Shown here piece after piece: positions 22,261-32,217 of a DNA stretch of 64,000 bases. Positions within the stretch are counted from its first letter, which is position 1; the number at the start of each line of letters is the position of its first letter. The DNA comes from Gigantopelta aegis (taxonomy: Eukaryota > Mollusca > Gastropoda > Neomphalida > Peltospiridae): NCBI RefSeq assembly GCF_016097555.1, contig NC_054703.1, forward strand, positions 9,386,163 to 9,450,162, read 5' to 3'. The notes beneath the pieces were generated by a model. The model was given only the letters and a program-made list of their open reading frames with translations, was not told where the DNA came from and searched no databases. The translations under genes were made by a program, and so were the position numbers.

Positions 22261-24996
22261 TTATTGTAACAACTTTTCCAGCGCAGCTAGAAAGTCCACA
22301 CGGATAGCTGAAGCATTTGTTTCCACCTTCTCAAAATAAATTTTGAGGTTCGTGCAGTATTCCTCCAAACTCAAGTTTTTGTAGACACGCTTGAGTCGAA
22401 ATATGTCGCTGGACTTGGATAAAGAAAGACAGCAGTCTCGAGCATACCGCACTTCGTAGTACAGCCGAGTATCTTTGTGCTTTGCATCGATGTCAACTCG
22501 GGCTACATACTTCTCGACTTCTGGCGCAGAAACGAAGGGGCCACCCATGGCCTTCAATTTAGTTAGATCGTCATTTCGGCGTTTGTCGATTGTCAAGTTC
22601 TGAGATTCTTTCTTGTTTCGTTCCATGTTTTCATCAGATCGTTTGTCTTGTTGGATAACTTTCTATACTCTGAGTACATCTGAATTCAACTCGACTAGCT
22701 CGTAATTCTGAGTTTTGACGTTTGATGATGATGCAGAGTTAAGTCCCTTGGTTCCTCTGATCTTGAGCTCATAGTTGATGCGACCCGCCTGTCTTTCAGC
22801 GGCCATGTTGTTTATTGGGGCCTTGTCCAAAACATCAGGGTTAATATTGAAAAGGAGCTTTGTACTGTTTTGGTTGAAGTCACCAAACCCAACAAAATCA
22901 CCACGTTGTCGAAGTCATCCTTCTGCTAATTTGGGGAGCGTTAACTTGAAGATCTTCACCGGTTCAACTTTGTTCTGCTTTGATGCCAAGCTAATCGCAT
23001 CCAACAGCTTCTTGGACCAGAACCTTTATTTGAATTGTCTTTCGTCTACGAAGTCGAACGCAGGTTTTGACAGGTCCAGAAGTGTCTCTGCTTCAGTGGT
23101 CGTTAGATTGTTGTAGAGCTTTTGCATTGCAGGTATAAGCTCTCAAATCGTCACATTGCCACCATATGTCAGTGCAAGAAATGGTTCAACCAGATGGACT
23201 CCTAGGATTGATGCTGCCAACAGGAGGGTCACCAAACAATCTACATCCTGGAATGCGCGTAAAACACATGTCATATTGTTTATGACATGCTCGTATTTAT
23301 CCAAAAAGGAACACAGATCTTCCACGTGGTATACTGCACACGCACAGGCATAGGCAAATCTGTTGAACCTTTCCTTCTTCAGCTGTACATCTTCATTCTT
23401 CTTCGGGGCAATATGTGTGCCAAACTGTTCTGAGTAATTCCATCGTTTGTGGTTTAACTCCTTGCTGATGAAACGCATCATGATGTCCAGAAATGGCTCT
23501 GTAACAGTATCGTGTGTTGTTGTTGTTGCATTCACCATGACCTTTGCATACAACTTGTCTTTTCCAACCGCATTTTCGACTGCTTGAAAGACGTCGATGA
23601 TGGATCTGTTGAACATCAGAACTGGATGGGTAGAGCACAACAATTCATCTGGAACATGATCTGTTCCAAGCTCAACTGAGACTTGTTCTTCAACACCAAA
23701 GTTGTGTGCAGTTGAGTCCATCATCCTGAAGTTGATCTTTTCAAAAAAGTACTTTGGAATCAACACCACCACAAGTTGCAAGTATGTTGAGCATAGCAAG
23801 TTTCAGGTTGGCGAGGTTTACCTTGCTCTCACTCGCTATTGGTAGTGTTGGAAAGGCTCTGAATTTCCCATTGATGGTTACATCCTGCACAATGAAAGAG
23901 CCGACTCCTTTCTGTTTTGAGCCATCATCATGATACGTTATCAGACTCCATGGTCTCATCAACGATGCACTTCAAAATATAGGTTTCAATAGCCCGTCCT
24001 GTTTCTCGAATGCTTGGAGCTGTATCCACATCAATGCTAGCAGAATCTTCATCATGATGCTTCCACTGTCTTCCAAACATCTCGTTGGCCACTATTATCA
24101 CAGCAGAAACTGCCAGGTTCTTTGAGCAGTGGTTTGAGCTGATAAGCTTGTCGACAGCACTGTAGAGCTCTGGTTTGGCGTGCTTGACTGATGTCCTTAT
24201 GTGACGAAACTGTTCTGGCATTACATCAGATATTTGTTTCTCTGACATCAGAGAGACCTCTCATCTTAGAGGGTCGTGGGTCACATTCGCTGTCTGTTGT
24301 GCTTCCAGTATAGGCTTGTTCTGTGTCGTCCTCGCTTGCTGTACTGTCATCTTCCACCAGTTAAGAAACTACGTGATCCCAAGATATCGCTTCAGACTGA
24401 GAGGTTTCTTCTTCCTTCTTCATATTTTCGTAAGTGAGCTGATCTTCATGTCTCCTCTGTGTAGTTTGTTCCCAATATCCAATCATTGCACCTTTCTGGT
24501 CTTCAAGAATGGCATGCTCTGATAATGTCATTTTAACTCCATATTGCTCTTCGAGTCTTTTCGTCCTCTGTATATCTTGTGTAGATATGTCGAAAAGCGT
24601 GCATTGTACTCGCTTGTTGTATGCTGACATTTTCTCCTTCCATTTCTCCGTTTTCCTTTCATTCCTTGTTTGAAAATTACCCTTAAACTCGTTGTAGAGG
24701 GCACATATCTTCTTTACTATGTGTCTCTCCCCAATTGTATACACGTTACAGACATGCCAGTGTTCAATGAAAGCATTTGGCATAAGTGTAGCAGCTTCTT
24801 CAAGCGTTCTTAGTGCTTTTCCTGCTCTGTCAGGTCGCAAAAGGTACACCATACAACATACAATGTCTTTTTCTGTTGGAAGTTTTCCAGTTGGAAGTTC
24901 ACATTGTTCAGAATAGACAGTGTCGTGTATAGCTTTCTGACTCCTTGATCTGGTTGTCGAGCTTGCTGTTGATAGCGGCTCTGGAATGTTTGGCAT
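22261..24996 (-). pseudogene. Degenerate long ORF, unassigned DDE-transposase-like protein
   Basis: Five minus-strand segments read as one protein of about 900 residues. In order: 24996-24361 (start MPNIPEPLSTAS, then KLPTEKDIVCCMVYLLRPD, IEHWHVCNVYTI, a KRLEEQYGVKMT segment and an acidic linker EDDSTASEDDTE), 24248-23928, 23962-23741 (YHDDGSKQKGVGSF), 23760-23143 (MMDSTAHNFGVE, LLCSTHPVLMFNR, WNYSEQFGTHIAP), then 23140-22640 with stops, and 22626-22261 (MGGPFVSAPEVEKYVARVD, RLYYEVRYARDC, SSDIFRLKR). The DDGSK, DST.HN and C..HP spacing resembles the catalytic region of DDE-type transposases, but I cannot name the family. At least three stops or frame changes (near 24360, 24230, 23780 and in 22640-23030) make it non-functional. 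Confidence 0.55.
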
Positions 24997-25199
24997 AGTC
25001 GCAATTTTCGGGTGAAGTTAACCTTGAGAGTAACTTGAAATACTTGAATTGTTATCAGGTTATCAGAACTGAACGCTATTAAGGAAGACGTCACCTGCTA
25101 GAAATATAAACAAAACATGTAATAAATGCTGCAATATTATTAGTGATTCACACAGAAGACAAAAACCTACATTGCGCTGCAAACTTGCGAAAATGGTCA
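24997..25199. other. Junction between two decayed elements
   Basis: Short AT-rich stretch linking the long degenerate ORF to the truncated end of the next transposase. Confidence 0.35.
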
Positions 25200-25944
25200 A
25201 AAACACTCATATTTTGAACATACCTTGCAGTATGTGGACAGGCATTGTCTTGTTGAAACAGAAGGGGACCTCCTGGTCTTCGGTGACGGCGCAAAAGTGG
25301 CTAGAGAACTGGTCTTAGAATAACGTCAACATAACGCATAAGGGCATCGTGGACAATGATGAGATCACTCCTGAAATCACAGTTGATAGCCCCCCATACC
25401 ATCAGACAACCGCCGCCAAACCGGTCACGTTCCCTCACACATCCGTCAGCGTACCGTTCATGGAGTCTCATGTACACACGTGCTCTTCCATCGGCAAAGG
25501 AGAGAGAGATACGAGACTCATCTGAGAAAACAATGCTCTGGTAAAAGGCTGGTGGATGATTACCATTCTGGAGAGCGGTATCATGATGCTACCGTTGTCC
25601 GGGCGTCTGCATCTGAGTCCAGCCGTTCTGAGTCGACGGATGACCGTCATCGAATGGATAGGCCTTCCATGACGTCCTATCATGCCGCTTGCTGTCATCG
25701 TCACAATTCTGAACCGGTCACGGAGATGGTGTTGTCGAATTTGCCAATCTTGGCGTGGGGTCGTAACGCGACGTTGACCAGGTCAAGGTCGATCACGGTC
25801 ACTCCCGGTCTGTTGATGACGTTCAACAAGTCGTCCAATAGTTGATGGATGGACTCTGAAGGTCCTAGCAACTTGGCTTTGCGAAGTTCCCCTTTGAATC
25901 ATGCCCAACGCTCGCTCCCTTTGTTCTTCTCCAAGTCGTGGCAT
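25200..25944 (-). pseudogene. Decayed Tc1/mariner-type (DD34E group) transposase
   Basis: Start MPRLGEEQRERALGM at 25944, helix-turn-helix VARTFRVHPSTIGRL, linker with an in-frame stop directly after DRDRP, then TTPRQDWQIRQHHLRDRF and VIRRLRTAGLRCRRP. The first catalytic aspartate is in VFSDESRI (about 25525), followed by ERYADGCVRERDRFGGG and MVWGAI. The second is in FQQDNACPHTAR (about 25250). The frame is cut off about 15 residues later, so the third catalytic acidic residue is missing. Several frame changes occur in between. Confidence 0.88.
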
Positions 25945-26111
25945 TCTTAATGTGACGAGGAATATGACACCGTTACGTGACTTTTATGTGTTCACTTACT
26001 GGCATTTCACGTGCGTTGCATGCAGCATGATTGAGCATGTAGTGAACGCATTCACATCACTGTGTGTGTTTCTGCTATTGTATGTGTAATGAGAACAAAA
26101 CGAGTGCGTAC
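25945..26111. other. Spacer upstream of transposase remnant
   Basis: No recognised feature. Confidence 0.3.
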
Positions 26112-26348
26112 ACCTTGAGCATTGATACATGTCTGGCACCGTTGTCTCAATGATGCCACTAAACGCTGGAGAAAGGGATGGTACGGGCTGCGAGGGTTGC
26201 TGGCTGGAACCTGTTTCGTAGATGCGTGGTTGTGTCTTGGCGAGGGGTTGCCACGGGTGGTCGGCCGCTCGCCTCCAATCCAACTCACTATTGGTGTCTA
26301 GTCATGTCGCCTATTTCTGTTTAGTCATCTCGCGTCCAAAAGTACTAG
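26112..26348. repeat. Segmental duplication copy A, left piece
   Basis: Matches 45290-46192: the transposase fragment (26116-26270) pairs with 45294-45452 and CCAATCCAACTCACTATTGG through CCAAAAGTACTAG (26275-26348) pairs with 46134-46192. Copy A lacks about 680 bp present in copy B between those blocks. The piece ends exactly at the LTR-like end at 26349. Confidence 0.85.
26116..26283 (-). pseudogene. Tc1/mariner-type transposase fragment
   Basis: The minus strand reads GRPPVATPRQD, then THLRNRFQPA, then FSPAFSGII, the linker region of a transposase distinct from the one at 25.2-25.9 kb. It lacks start and catalytic domain here; a longer version is at 45.3-45.6 kb. Confidence 0.7.
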
Positions 26349-26763
26349 TGTAACACTGGACTTCAACACAAAGACGGACGCAGTGTGTAAAGGTTCTTTA
26401 TTTAAAAGAAGGGTGTTGTTTTAAATCCTTTCGCTGTGGGCGATAGGGCTACAGAACATAGGTCGTCAATAGGGAATGTAGATATCAGCAGCTCAAAGAT
26501 TTCAAAATGGCGTCTATTTCAGAGAAAGAAAAACATGTCCTTTCTGGTCAGGTGAATTTCAAAAAGTACTTAGTCACCTGTTGGCTTAAACATATCAGTC
26601 AGTAGGTGAGTACTGGTCAGTGTCAAAGGTCAGTATTCTAAACATGAAAGAAGCTACACTAACTGCCCTAAAGTATTGACCCTTAATTAAAATCCAGTGT
26701 ATGTGTGTATTTTGTACAGTGCAGTGCAATAGCTTAAAATCATAAAACATTCACCTGGTTACA
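26349..26763 (-). repeat. 3' LTR of Gypsy element
   Basis: 415 bp with TGTAAC at one end and GTTACA at the other. It lies directly next to the purine-rich tract and downstream of the integrase ORF. A related but rearranged version is at 37893-38388. Confidence 0.82.
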
Positions 26764-26778
26764 TTCTCCCCCCACTAA
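26764..26778 (-). promoter_or_regulatory. Polypurine tract
   Basis: On the minus strand AGTGGGGGGAGAA immediately precedes the LTR TGTAACC end, the normal position of the plus-strand priming site of an LTR retrotransposon. Confidence 0.75.
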
Positions 26779-26795
26779 GTGAAATAACGTTCTCG

Positions 26796-29303
26796 TTATT
26801 TACATGCCCCCGAGTTCTGCATTACTATAGCAAGTAATGCTTGAGAAGCATTGTCTGGCATACTGTCAAGAACACCTGTAGCAGCTAGAGAAGTCAGAAA
26901 AGTTGCCTTTTCTTTCCAATTTGGCCTGCCATCCCTCAGTACTTGCGTAGTCATGGAGAACTCACCTGACCGGTACCAATCAGGTGATTTCCTAGGTCTC
27001 GTTGACCTTCTTGGAACTGGAACCGGTATGATCTGCTTTACTTCTGTTTCTTCAGTCACAGAGGGATCTTCAAATGTAACAGCATCCTCCAGGACTTCAT
27101 CTGCAGCTGAAGGTTCTTCCTGTGCAGGAGCCTCTTCAAGTTCCAGGGCTAACTCATCTGGAACTAAAGTGGTAACCTCCTGTAAGGTCTCCTCTGCAGG
27201 TACTTCTTTGGTAGTTATATGAGTACCAAAATCTGCAGATACTACCTCCAGACCTGTCTCCTGAAATTCCTCAGATTCGTCACTCGACGAGTCATCTTCA
27301 GATGGGGCTGATCCATCTTTATGATCTGTAGGAATTTGTACTTTCCTGGGACCTAATGTCTTCCTCTGTGCTGGAACGGGTTTATCAGTCTCCTTGATGG
27401 GAATTGGCAGTGACCCTACTGGAAGTAACAGATTTCTATGTAGAGTTCTTGCCTTTCCTTGTCCTTTCTCTTTCTTCACAGTGAAGACTGGAACATCAGA
27501 ACTTGGTTGCTCATGGACTACATAGACATCTTCCTCCGATCTATCTGCCAGCTTATGTTTCCCATCAAAGGCAAGTGTACGAACCAACACCCTATCCCCA
27601 ACCTGGATAACAGCCACACGAACCCTGGAATCATACTGCTTCTTCTGCTTAGTTCGGCTCTGATCAGCAGCTTGACTGGCCAGTCGGTATGAATCTTCCA
27701 GGCGTTTCCGCAGGGACTTGATGAACTCAGTATAGTTCTGATGATCATCATTGCTATCCAGGCCAAGAGCAATGTCCAATGGTAAACGAGGATGTCTACC
27801 AAACATTAAAAAGAAAGGTGAGGTTCCTGTGGACTCATGCCGAGTACTATTATAGGCATGGACCAATGGTGCAACATGTGATTTCCAGTTAGGTTTTTTG
27901 TCTGGAGTCAAAGTTCCCAACATATCTAGCAGTGTACGATTAAACCTTTCACACATGCCATTCCCCATTGGGTGGTATGGTGTTGTCTTGGACTTGTCTA
28001 TTCCAGCTATGTGATAAAGGTCTTTCATTAAACCACTTTGGAAATTTGCATCCTGGTCTGTGTGAATCCGCTGTGGAAAACCATAATGCACAATGAACTG
28101 GTTAAATAAAACTTCAGCTGTTGTCTTGGCAGTCTGGTTCTTCGTTGGAAAAGCTTGTGCATATCTGGTAAAATGATCGGTGATAACCAAAATATTTTGG
28201 AAACCACTTTTCGATGACTCCAGAGTCAGATAATCCATGCACAGCAATTCCAACGGTTCACTCGTTTGGATATTTACCAGAGGGGCTCTGATGTTGGTTG
28301 GAGCTTTTCGTCGTAAACATCTGTTGCAACCACTGATCCATGTATCTATGGCTTTCACCATACCTGGAAAGTAGAACCTGTCTCTAACAAGTGCTAGTGT
28401 TCTCTCTTTCCCCAAGTGTCCAATGTCATTGTGTAGACCTTGAAGGACAGTCTCCACGAAAGAAGAAGGAAGAACCAACTGTCTCTTCTCACATCCATTC
28501 AGTGTGGTTTTCCCGTGAAGAACACCTCGATACAGGAACAGATGATCACACTCTTTTAAAAGAGCAGATCGTTCTGTTGAAGAGAAGTCATTCCTTTTTG
28601 GTCTAATTCCTTGAGTAACATCTCTCAGAATAGAACCAATAACTGGATCTCTGATCTGTGCTTGACGCCAATCACGAAACGCCATCTGCTTGAGATTTCC
28701 AACATCAACACCCTTAGTATCGTCCAACACAGCTGAAGATAAACACAGACTTTCCACCAAACTTGGTACCTGCATACCCAAAGATATAGCCTTGATGGAC
28801 TCCGCTGAAATTGTCTCCAGTTTATCCTCCTGATGCTCTGCTGACAGTCTAGACAACACATCTGCATCTGTGTTGACCTTTCCTGGTATATACTTGATAC
28901 TGAAATCGTATGCAGACAAGGCAGCTAACCATCTGTGTCCGGTGACATCAAGCTTAGCCATGGTAAGTACATAGGTTAGAGGGTTGTTGTCAGTGAGAAC
29001 AGTAAAAGTATGACCATAAAGATAGTCGTGATATTTCTCGGTCACTGCCCATTTCAGTGCCAGAAATTCCAACTTATGGGCTGGGTAATTACGCTCTGCC
29101 TTGCTTAACCCTCTGCTAGCATAGGCAATAACACGCTTACCCCCAAGCTGTGCCTGATATAAAATAGCACCAAGACCCTCACCACAAGCATCAGTGTGTA
29201 CTTCAAAAGGCAAAGAATAATCTGGATATCCCAGAACTGGCTCTGTTGTTAACACCTTTTTCAGTACCTCAAAAGCTTGCTGCTGTTCTTGCCCCAACAC
29301 CAT
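26796..29303 (-). CDS. Gypsy pol, RNase H and integrase part
   Basis: An 835-residue open frame. RNase H lies in residues 1-125: VHTDACGEGLGAIL (first Asp near 37), HKLEFLALKW (Glu near 79), VLTDNNPLTY (Asp near 104). An H-H-C-C zinc finger follows (HNDIGHLGKERT ... CNRCLRRK, about 290-335). The integrase core has all three acidic residues: ELLCMDYLTLE, IHTDQDANFQ and MGNGMCERFN, with the usual D-D-35-E type spacing. A basic GDRVLVR segment is followed by a long acidic tail (PSEDDSSSDESEEF) ending RRSTRPRKSPDWY; there is no obvious chromodomain. It would be part of one polyprotein with the upstream RT but is separated by a frameshift near 29292-29303, so this copy is disabled. Confidence 0.95.
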   Translation of the reverse strand: MVLGQEQQQAFEVLKKVLTTEPVLGYPDYSLPFEVHTDACGEGLGAILYQAQLGGKRVIAYASRGLSKAERNYPAHKLEFLALKWAVTEKYHDYLYGHTFTVLTDNNPLTYVLTMAKLDVTGHRWLAALSAYDFSIKYIPGKVNTDADVLSRLSAEHQEDKLETISAESIKAISLGMQVPSLVESLCLSSAVLDDTKGVDVGNLKQMAFRDWRQAQIRDPVIGSILRDVTQGIRPKRNDFSSTERSALLKECDHLFLYRGVLHGKTTLNGCEKRQLVLPSSFVETVLQGLHNDIGHLGKERTLALVRDRFYFPGMVKAIDTWISGCNRCLRRKAPTNIRAPLVNIQTSEPLELLCMDYLTLESSKSGFQNILVITDHFTRYAQAFPTKNQTAKTTAEVLFNQFIVHYGFPQRIHTDQDANFQSGLMKDLYHIAGIDKSKTTPYHPMGNGMCERFNRTLLDMLGTLTPDKKPNWKSHVAPLVHAYNSTRHESTGTSPFFLMFGRHPRLPLDIALGLDSNDDHQNYTEFIKSLRKRLEDSYRLASQAADQSRTKQKKQYDSRVRVAVIQVGDRVLVRTLAFDGKHKLADRSEEDVYVVHEQPSSDVPVFTVKKEKGQGKARTLHRNLLLPVGSLPIPIKETDKPVPAQRKTLGPRKVQIPTDHKDGSAPSEDDSSSDESEEFQETGLEVVSADFGTHITTKEVPAEETLQEVTTLVPDELALELEEAPAQEEPSAADEVLEDAVTFEDPSVTEETEVKQIIPVPVPRRSTRPRKSPDWYRSGEFSMTTQVLRDGRPNWKEKATFLTSLAATGVLDSMPDNASQALLAIVMQNSGACK

Positions 29304-29899
29304 CTGACTAAATTTTTAGCCCTTTTACTCCTCTTATCCCTCTTGCTATTGGTAGGAGGCAGTAGATCTGTCAGTGGACGAGAAATCTTGGAGAAATTTG
29401 GCACAAACTTCCGGTAGTATCCTGCAAAGCCAAGAAACTGTCTGACTTGATCAGGATTTTCCAGCTGAGGCCAATTCAGTACCTTTACCACTTTGCTTGG
29501 ATCAGGCTTGATGCCATCTCCTGAAACAATGTGTCCAAGGTACTTTACTTCAGACTGAAACAGCTTACACTTTTTGGGTGACAACTTCAAACCACACTCA
29601 CGAAGTCGTTGGAAAACTTGCTTCAGCCTGCTAATGTGTTCATCATAGCTGTCTGAGAAGATAATAAGATCGTCAATAAATATCATACAGATATTAAAAT
29701 TGAGATCTCCCAGACAGTCTTCCATCAGTCTCTGATATGTAGCTGGGCTGTTCGTTAATCCAAAACTCATCCGGTTGTACTCATAGGATCCTAAAGGACC
29801 AACAGTGAAAGCAGTACGTGGTTTATGTTCTTCTAGGATTTCAAGTTGGTGGTAACCACTCTTCATATCCAGGACAGAAAACATAGAAGATCCTGCCAA
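29261..29899 (-). CDS. Gypsy pol, reverse transcriptase core
   Basis: Contains SVLDMKSGYHQL, FTVGPLGSYEYNRMSFGL, NSPATYQRLMED and the catalytic FIDDLIIFSD (the YxDD box with F in place of Y), then KCKLFQSEVKYLGHIVS and the connection region VRQFLGFAGYYRKF. The frame is split from the protease frame by a TAG stop at 29912-29914 and from the RNase H frame by a one-base length change in the C/G run around 29292-29295. Both are ordinary inactivating mutations; pol of this family is normally continuous here. Confidence 0.93.
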   Translation of the reverse strand: MAGSSMFSVLDMKSGYHQLEILEEHKPRTAFTVGPLGSYEYNRMSFGLTNSPATYQRLMEDCLGDLNFNICMIFIDDLIIFSDSYDEHISRLKQVFQRLRECGLKLSPKKCKLFQSEVKYLGHIVSGDGIKPDPSKVVKVLNWPQLENPDQVRQFLGFAGYYRKFVPNFSKISRPLTDLLPPTNSKRDKRSKRAKNLVRWCWGKNSSKLLRY

Positions 29900-29911
29900 T
29901 CTGTCAAAGAT

Positions 29912-31175
29912 CTACTCTGTTCGTGGTAGGGCATAAGCATCCTTGACTGTACGTTGGTTAAGAATTCTGTAATCAACACACATGCGAAGACTACCATCAG
30001 GCTTCCTGGCTATAACAACTGGAGATGCCCAAGGACTGAAAGATCTTCGTATGATCCCACATGCAAGAAGCTGTTTCAAATGCTGCTTCACCTCTTCAAA
30101 TATTGCTGGTGGAATTCGACGATGTGGAATCTTGAAAGGCGTTTCATTTTGCAAGTCAATTCGGTGCTGGACTCTCGGACAAAATCCTATGTCTTCATCC
30201 CCTTTGGAAAACTCATCTTGGAACTCCAAAATCAAATGTTTTCCCTGCTCACGTTGGTCTTCACTAATATCAGATGACAGAGTGATTTTGGAGAGAAATG
30301 ATACATCTGAACCTTTTCCTTCAGTTGGCTCATCTTCAATCGTCACTGGCTGAAGTTCACAAATAATTGCCCTAGGCGCTACAACTATGGTTCTTGCAGT
30401 AACATTTGACAGCTGAATCTCAATGCCCTGGTTTTCCCTGTACCGGTATTGAACAATAGTTGGTGTAATCTCAAGATCTGGCACAGATGTTTTGTTACAA
30501 GGATGAACAACAGCAGAAGTATCATGGTATGTAATTTTTCTATCCAGATACCCATAAAGACAAACTGTAGAGTTCGGAGCAACTGATATGTTTTTTTCCT
30601 CATCACATCTCACGAAGCAAAGTCGGCCTTTCATGCGGGATAACTTTTTCTGCTGCAACACCATCGACCTGAAAGCTAGGTAGTAACCATTATGGAGATT
30701 AGCTAATTGAAGAAATTTATCTCCAAAATGATTATGACAACTTTGCATAACTGAAGACAAAATATTTGTCCCAATCAACAAAGGTACAGATGAGTTGTAT
30801 TCTGAGTCAGGAACAACTAGAAACAAAGAAGGTAATGGGTTATCCTCTGAGCTTCCCTTCAAGTGCAACGTTAATTCAACATATCCCAGATATGGAAGAC
30901 TTTGTCCATCTGCACACTCAATATTCAATATGCTTTGAACTGGGTGTAACTCTGGAGAATGTAAAGAATTAATATAAAAAAAATTGCTGATAGTGGAGAC
31001 AGTACTACCAGTGTCCAGCAACGCTTGACGTGATATTCCATCAACACTAACCTCCACTTCATTTGCCTCACCAACCAAACCATGTGGAACAAAAGTACTG
31101 TTATGTACATTAGTGGAGCTCTTGAAACAAAGACCACTAGTCTGCCCCTCGACTAAGGTCGACTCTCGTTTAAAT
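29912..31175 (-). CDS. Gypsy pol, protease and start of reverse transcriptase
   Basis: Open from just after the frameshift heptamer (31175) to the TAG at 29912, with no in-frame ATG before about residue 110, which fits expression by frameshifting from gag. The retropepsin active site is ALLDTGSTVS, followed by a hydrophobic VPLLIGTNIL segment. The RT N-terminal region has IPHRRIPPAIFEEV, GIIRRSFSPWASPVV, KPDGSLRMCVDYR and ALPRTE, where the frame stops. Minus strand, downstream of gag. Confidence 0.92.
31149..31174 (-). promoter_or_regulatory. -1 ribosomal frameshift signal between gag and pol
   Basis: Minus strand: slippery heptamer T_TTA_AAC (31168-31174) in register with gag codons TTA AAC, a five-base spacer GAGAG, then a perfect five-base-pair stem TCGAC/GTCGA with loop CTTA (31149-31162). 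The gag stop codon TAG falls inside this hairpin. A -1 shift at the heptamer enters exactly the open protease frame. This matches the known architecture of eukaryotic -1 frameshift sites; function is inferred. Confidence 0.8.
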
Positions 31176-32217
31176 TACTGCGCCTATGGTCAAGTCGAAC
31201 TCTGCAACCAATGGCAATATGTCCATATTGGTGACAACGAAAACACTGTGGACCACGAGGATCACTTTGATGCCTGTTGTTTCTGGACTCCTCTTGTTGA
31301 TTTCGTTGACAATCTCGATGACTAGTATCAACATACGCCTCTTGCCTTGATTGTGGTTTCTGCCCATGATGGATTTTTTTCTCCAGTTCTCTAAATCTTG
31401 ATTCTTGTTGATCAAATCTGACATTAATCTGCTGAAGTATACCTTTAATGTCAGATAAGACATCCCCAGACTGAACACTAGAACTAACAGCTGCCATCTT
31501 AGAAGGCGTACGTTTGAGTTGACTCATCCTATCCTGATGATCTTGCTCAATGATCCTAAGTTCAGTAACCAAGTTATCAAAAGTATGACAAGTGTCAAAC
31601 TTGTGACCTGAACAATCTTTCAACTCCTGCCTTAATCCATGCCATACTCTGGACCGTAGCATATGATCAGTGTCCTTTGAGTGAATTTCACCTTTTTCCA
31701 AAGCTTGACCAATCAGGTTATCTAAGCGGCGACTCCACGATGAAACAGACTCATCATCACCCTGTCTGGCATTGTAGAACCTAGCCATTAAAGACTCAGT
31801 GGAAACTACAACCCCGTAAATACTCTTCAACTTATCTATGAGTTGGAAAACATTTGCTGATGCTCCCAATCTCATAGCTACTCGGGCTGCATCACCCTTG
31901 AGTGAATGCCTGATTGCATGAGTTATTGCATCTGAAGAGTGTAGATTACCCTTCATCAAACAATCAACCTCGTACAACCAAACATCAAAGTCAATATGAC
32001 CCTTGGCCGCAGGATCACCTGAAAAGTAGGAAATCTTTATATTTGGATAGTTTATGGCAGAAGCACCCTCTTGCTTTGGCACCTTTTCTTTGGATTCCAT
32101 GTACTGAAACATCCATTCTTGGAAAGCCTGAGGAGAATCCACCTTCGGTTTCACCTTCATTTCAGCAAAAGTCTTTGCTAAGGCTTTCAACTCATCATCA
32201 TCCATAGCTTCAGCCAT
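31153..32217 (-). CDS. Gypsy gag polyprotein
   Basis: The most likely start is the ATG at 32217 (MAEAMDDDELKALAKTF); the frame is open to 32265 with an upstream ATG that looks like leader. The capsid-like region includes PNIKISYFSGDP, FDVWLYEVDCLMKG, the Gypsy gag pattern SLKGDAARV and ARFYNARQGDDESVSSWSRRL. A nucleocapsid zinc knuckle CFRCHQYGHIAIGC (C-X2-C-X4-H-X5-C spacing) lies near the C terminus. It ends NESRP at the frameshift signal. Intact in this copy. Confidence 0.93.
   Translation of the reverse strand: MAEAMDDDELKALAKTFAEMKVKPKVDSPQAFQEWMFQYMESKEKVPKQEGASAINYPNIKISYFSGDPAAKGHIDFDVWLYEVDCLMKGNLHSSDAITHAIRHSLKGDAARVAMRLGASANVFQLIDKLKSIYGVVVSTESLMARFYNARQGDDESVSSWSRRLDNLIGQALEKGEIHSKDTDHMLRSRVWHGLRQELKDCSGHKFDTCHTFDNLVTELRIIEQDHQDRMSQLKRTPSKMAAVSSSVQSGDVLSDIKGILQQINVRFDQQESRFRELEKKIHHGQKPQSRQEAYVDTSHRDCQRNQQEESRNNRHQSDPRGPQCFRCHQYGHIAIGCRVRLDHRRSNLNESRP

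Noticed and set aside
29309..29315. A possible second -1 slippery heptamer (A_AAT_TTA) between the RT and RNase H frames
   Set aside because: The register fits, but this part of Gypsy pol is normally continuous. The zero-frame sequence just past the heptamer still resembles the family connection region, so a simple one-base length change in the following G run explains the break better. The element also carries another inactivating stop.
30385..31137. Additional ORFs on both strands over the Gypsy protease region
   Set aside because: They are shadows of the minus-strand pol frame.
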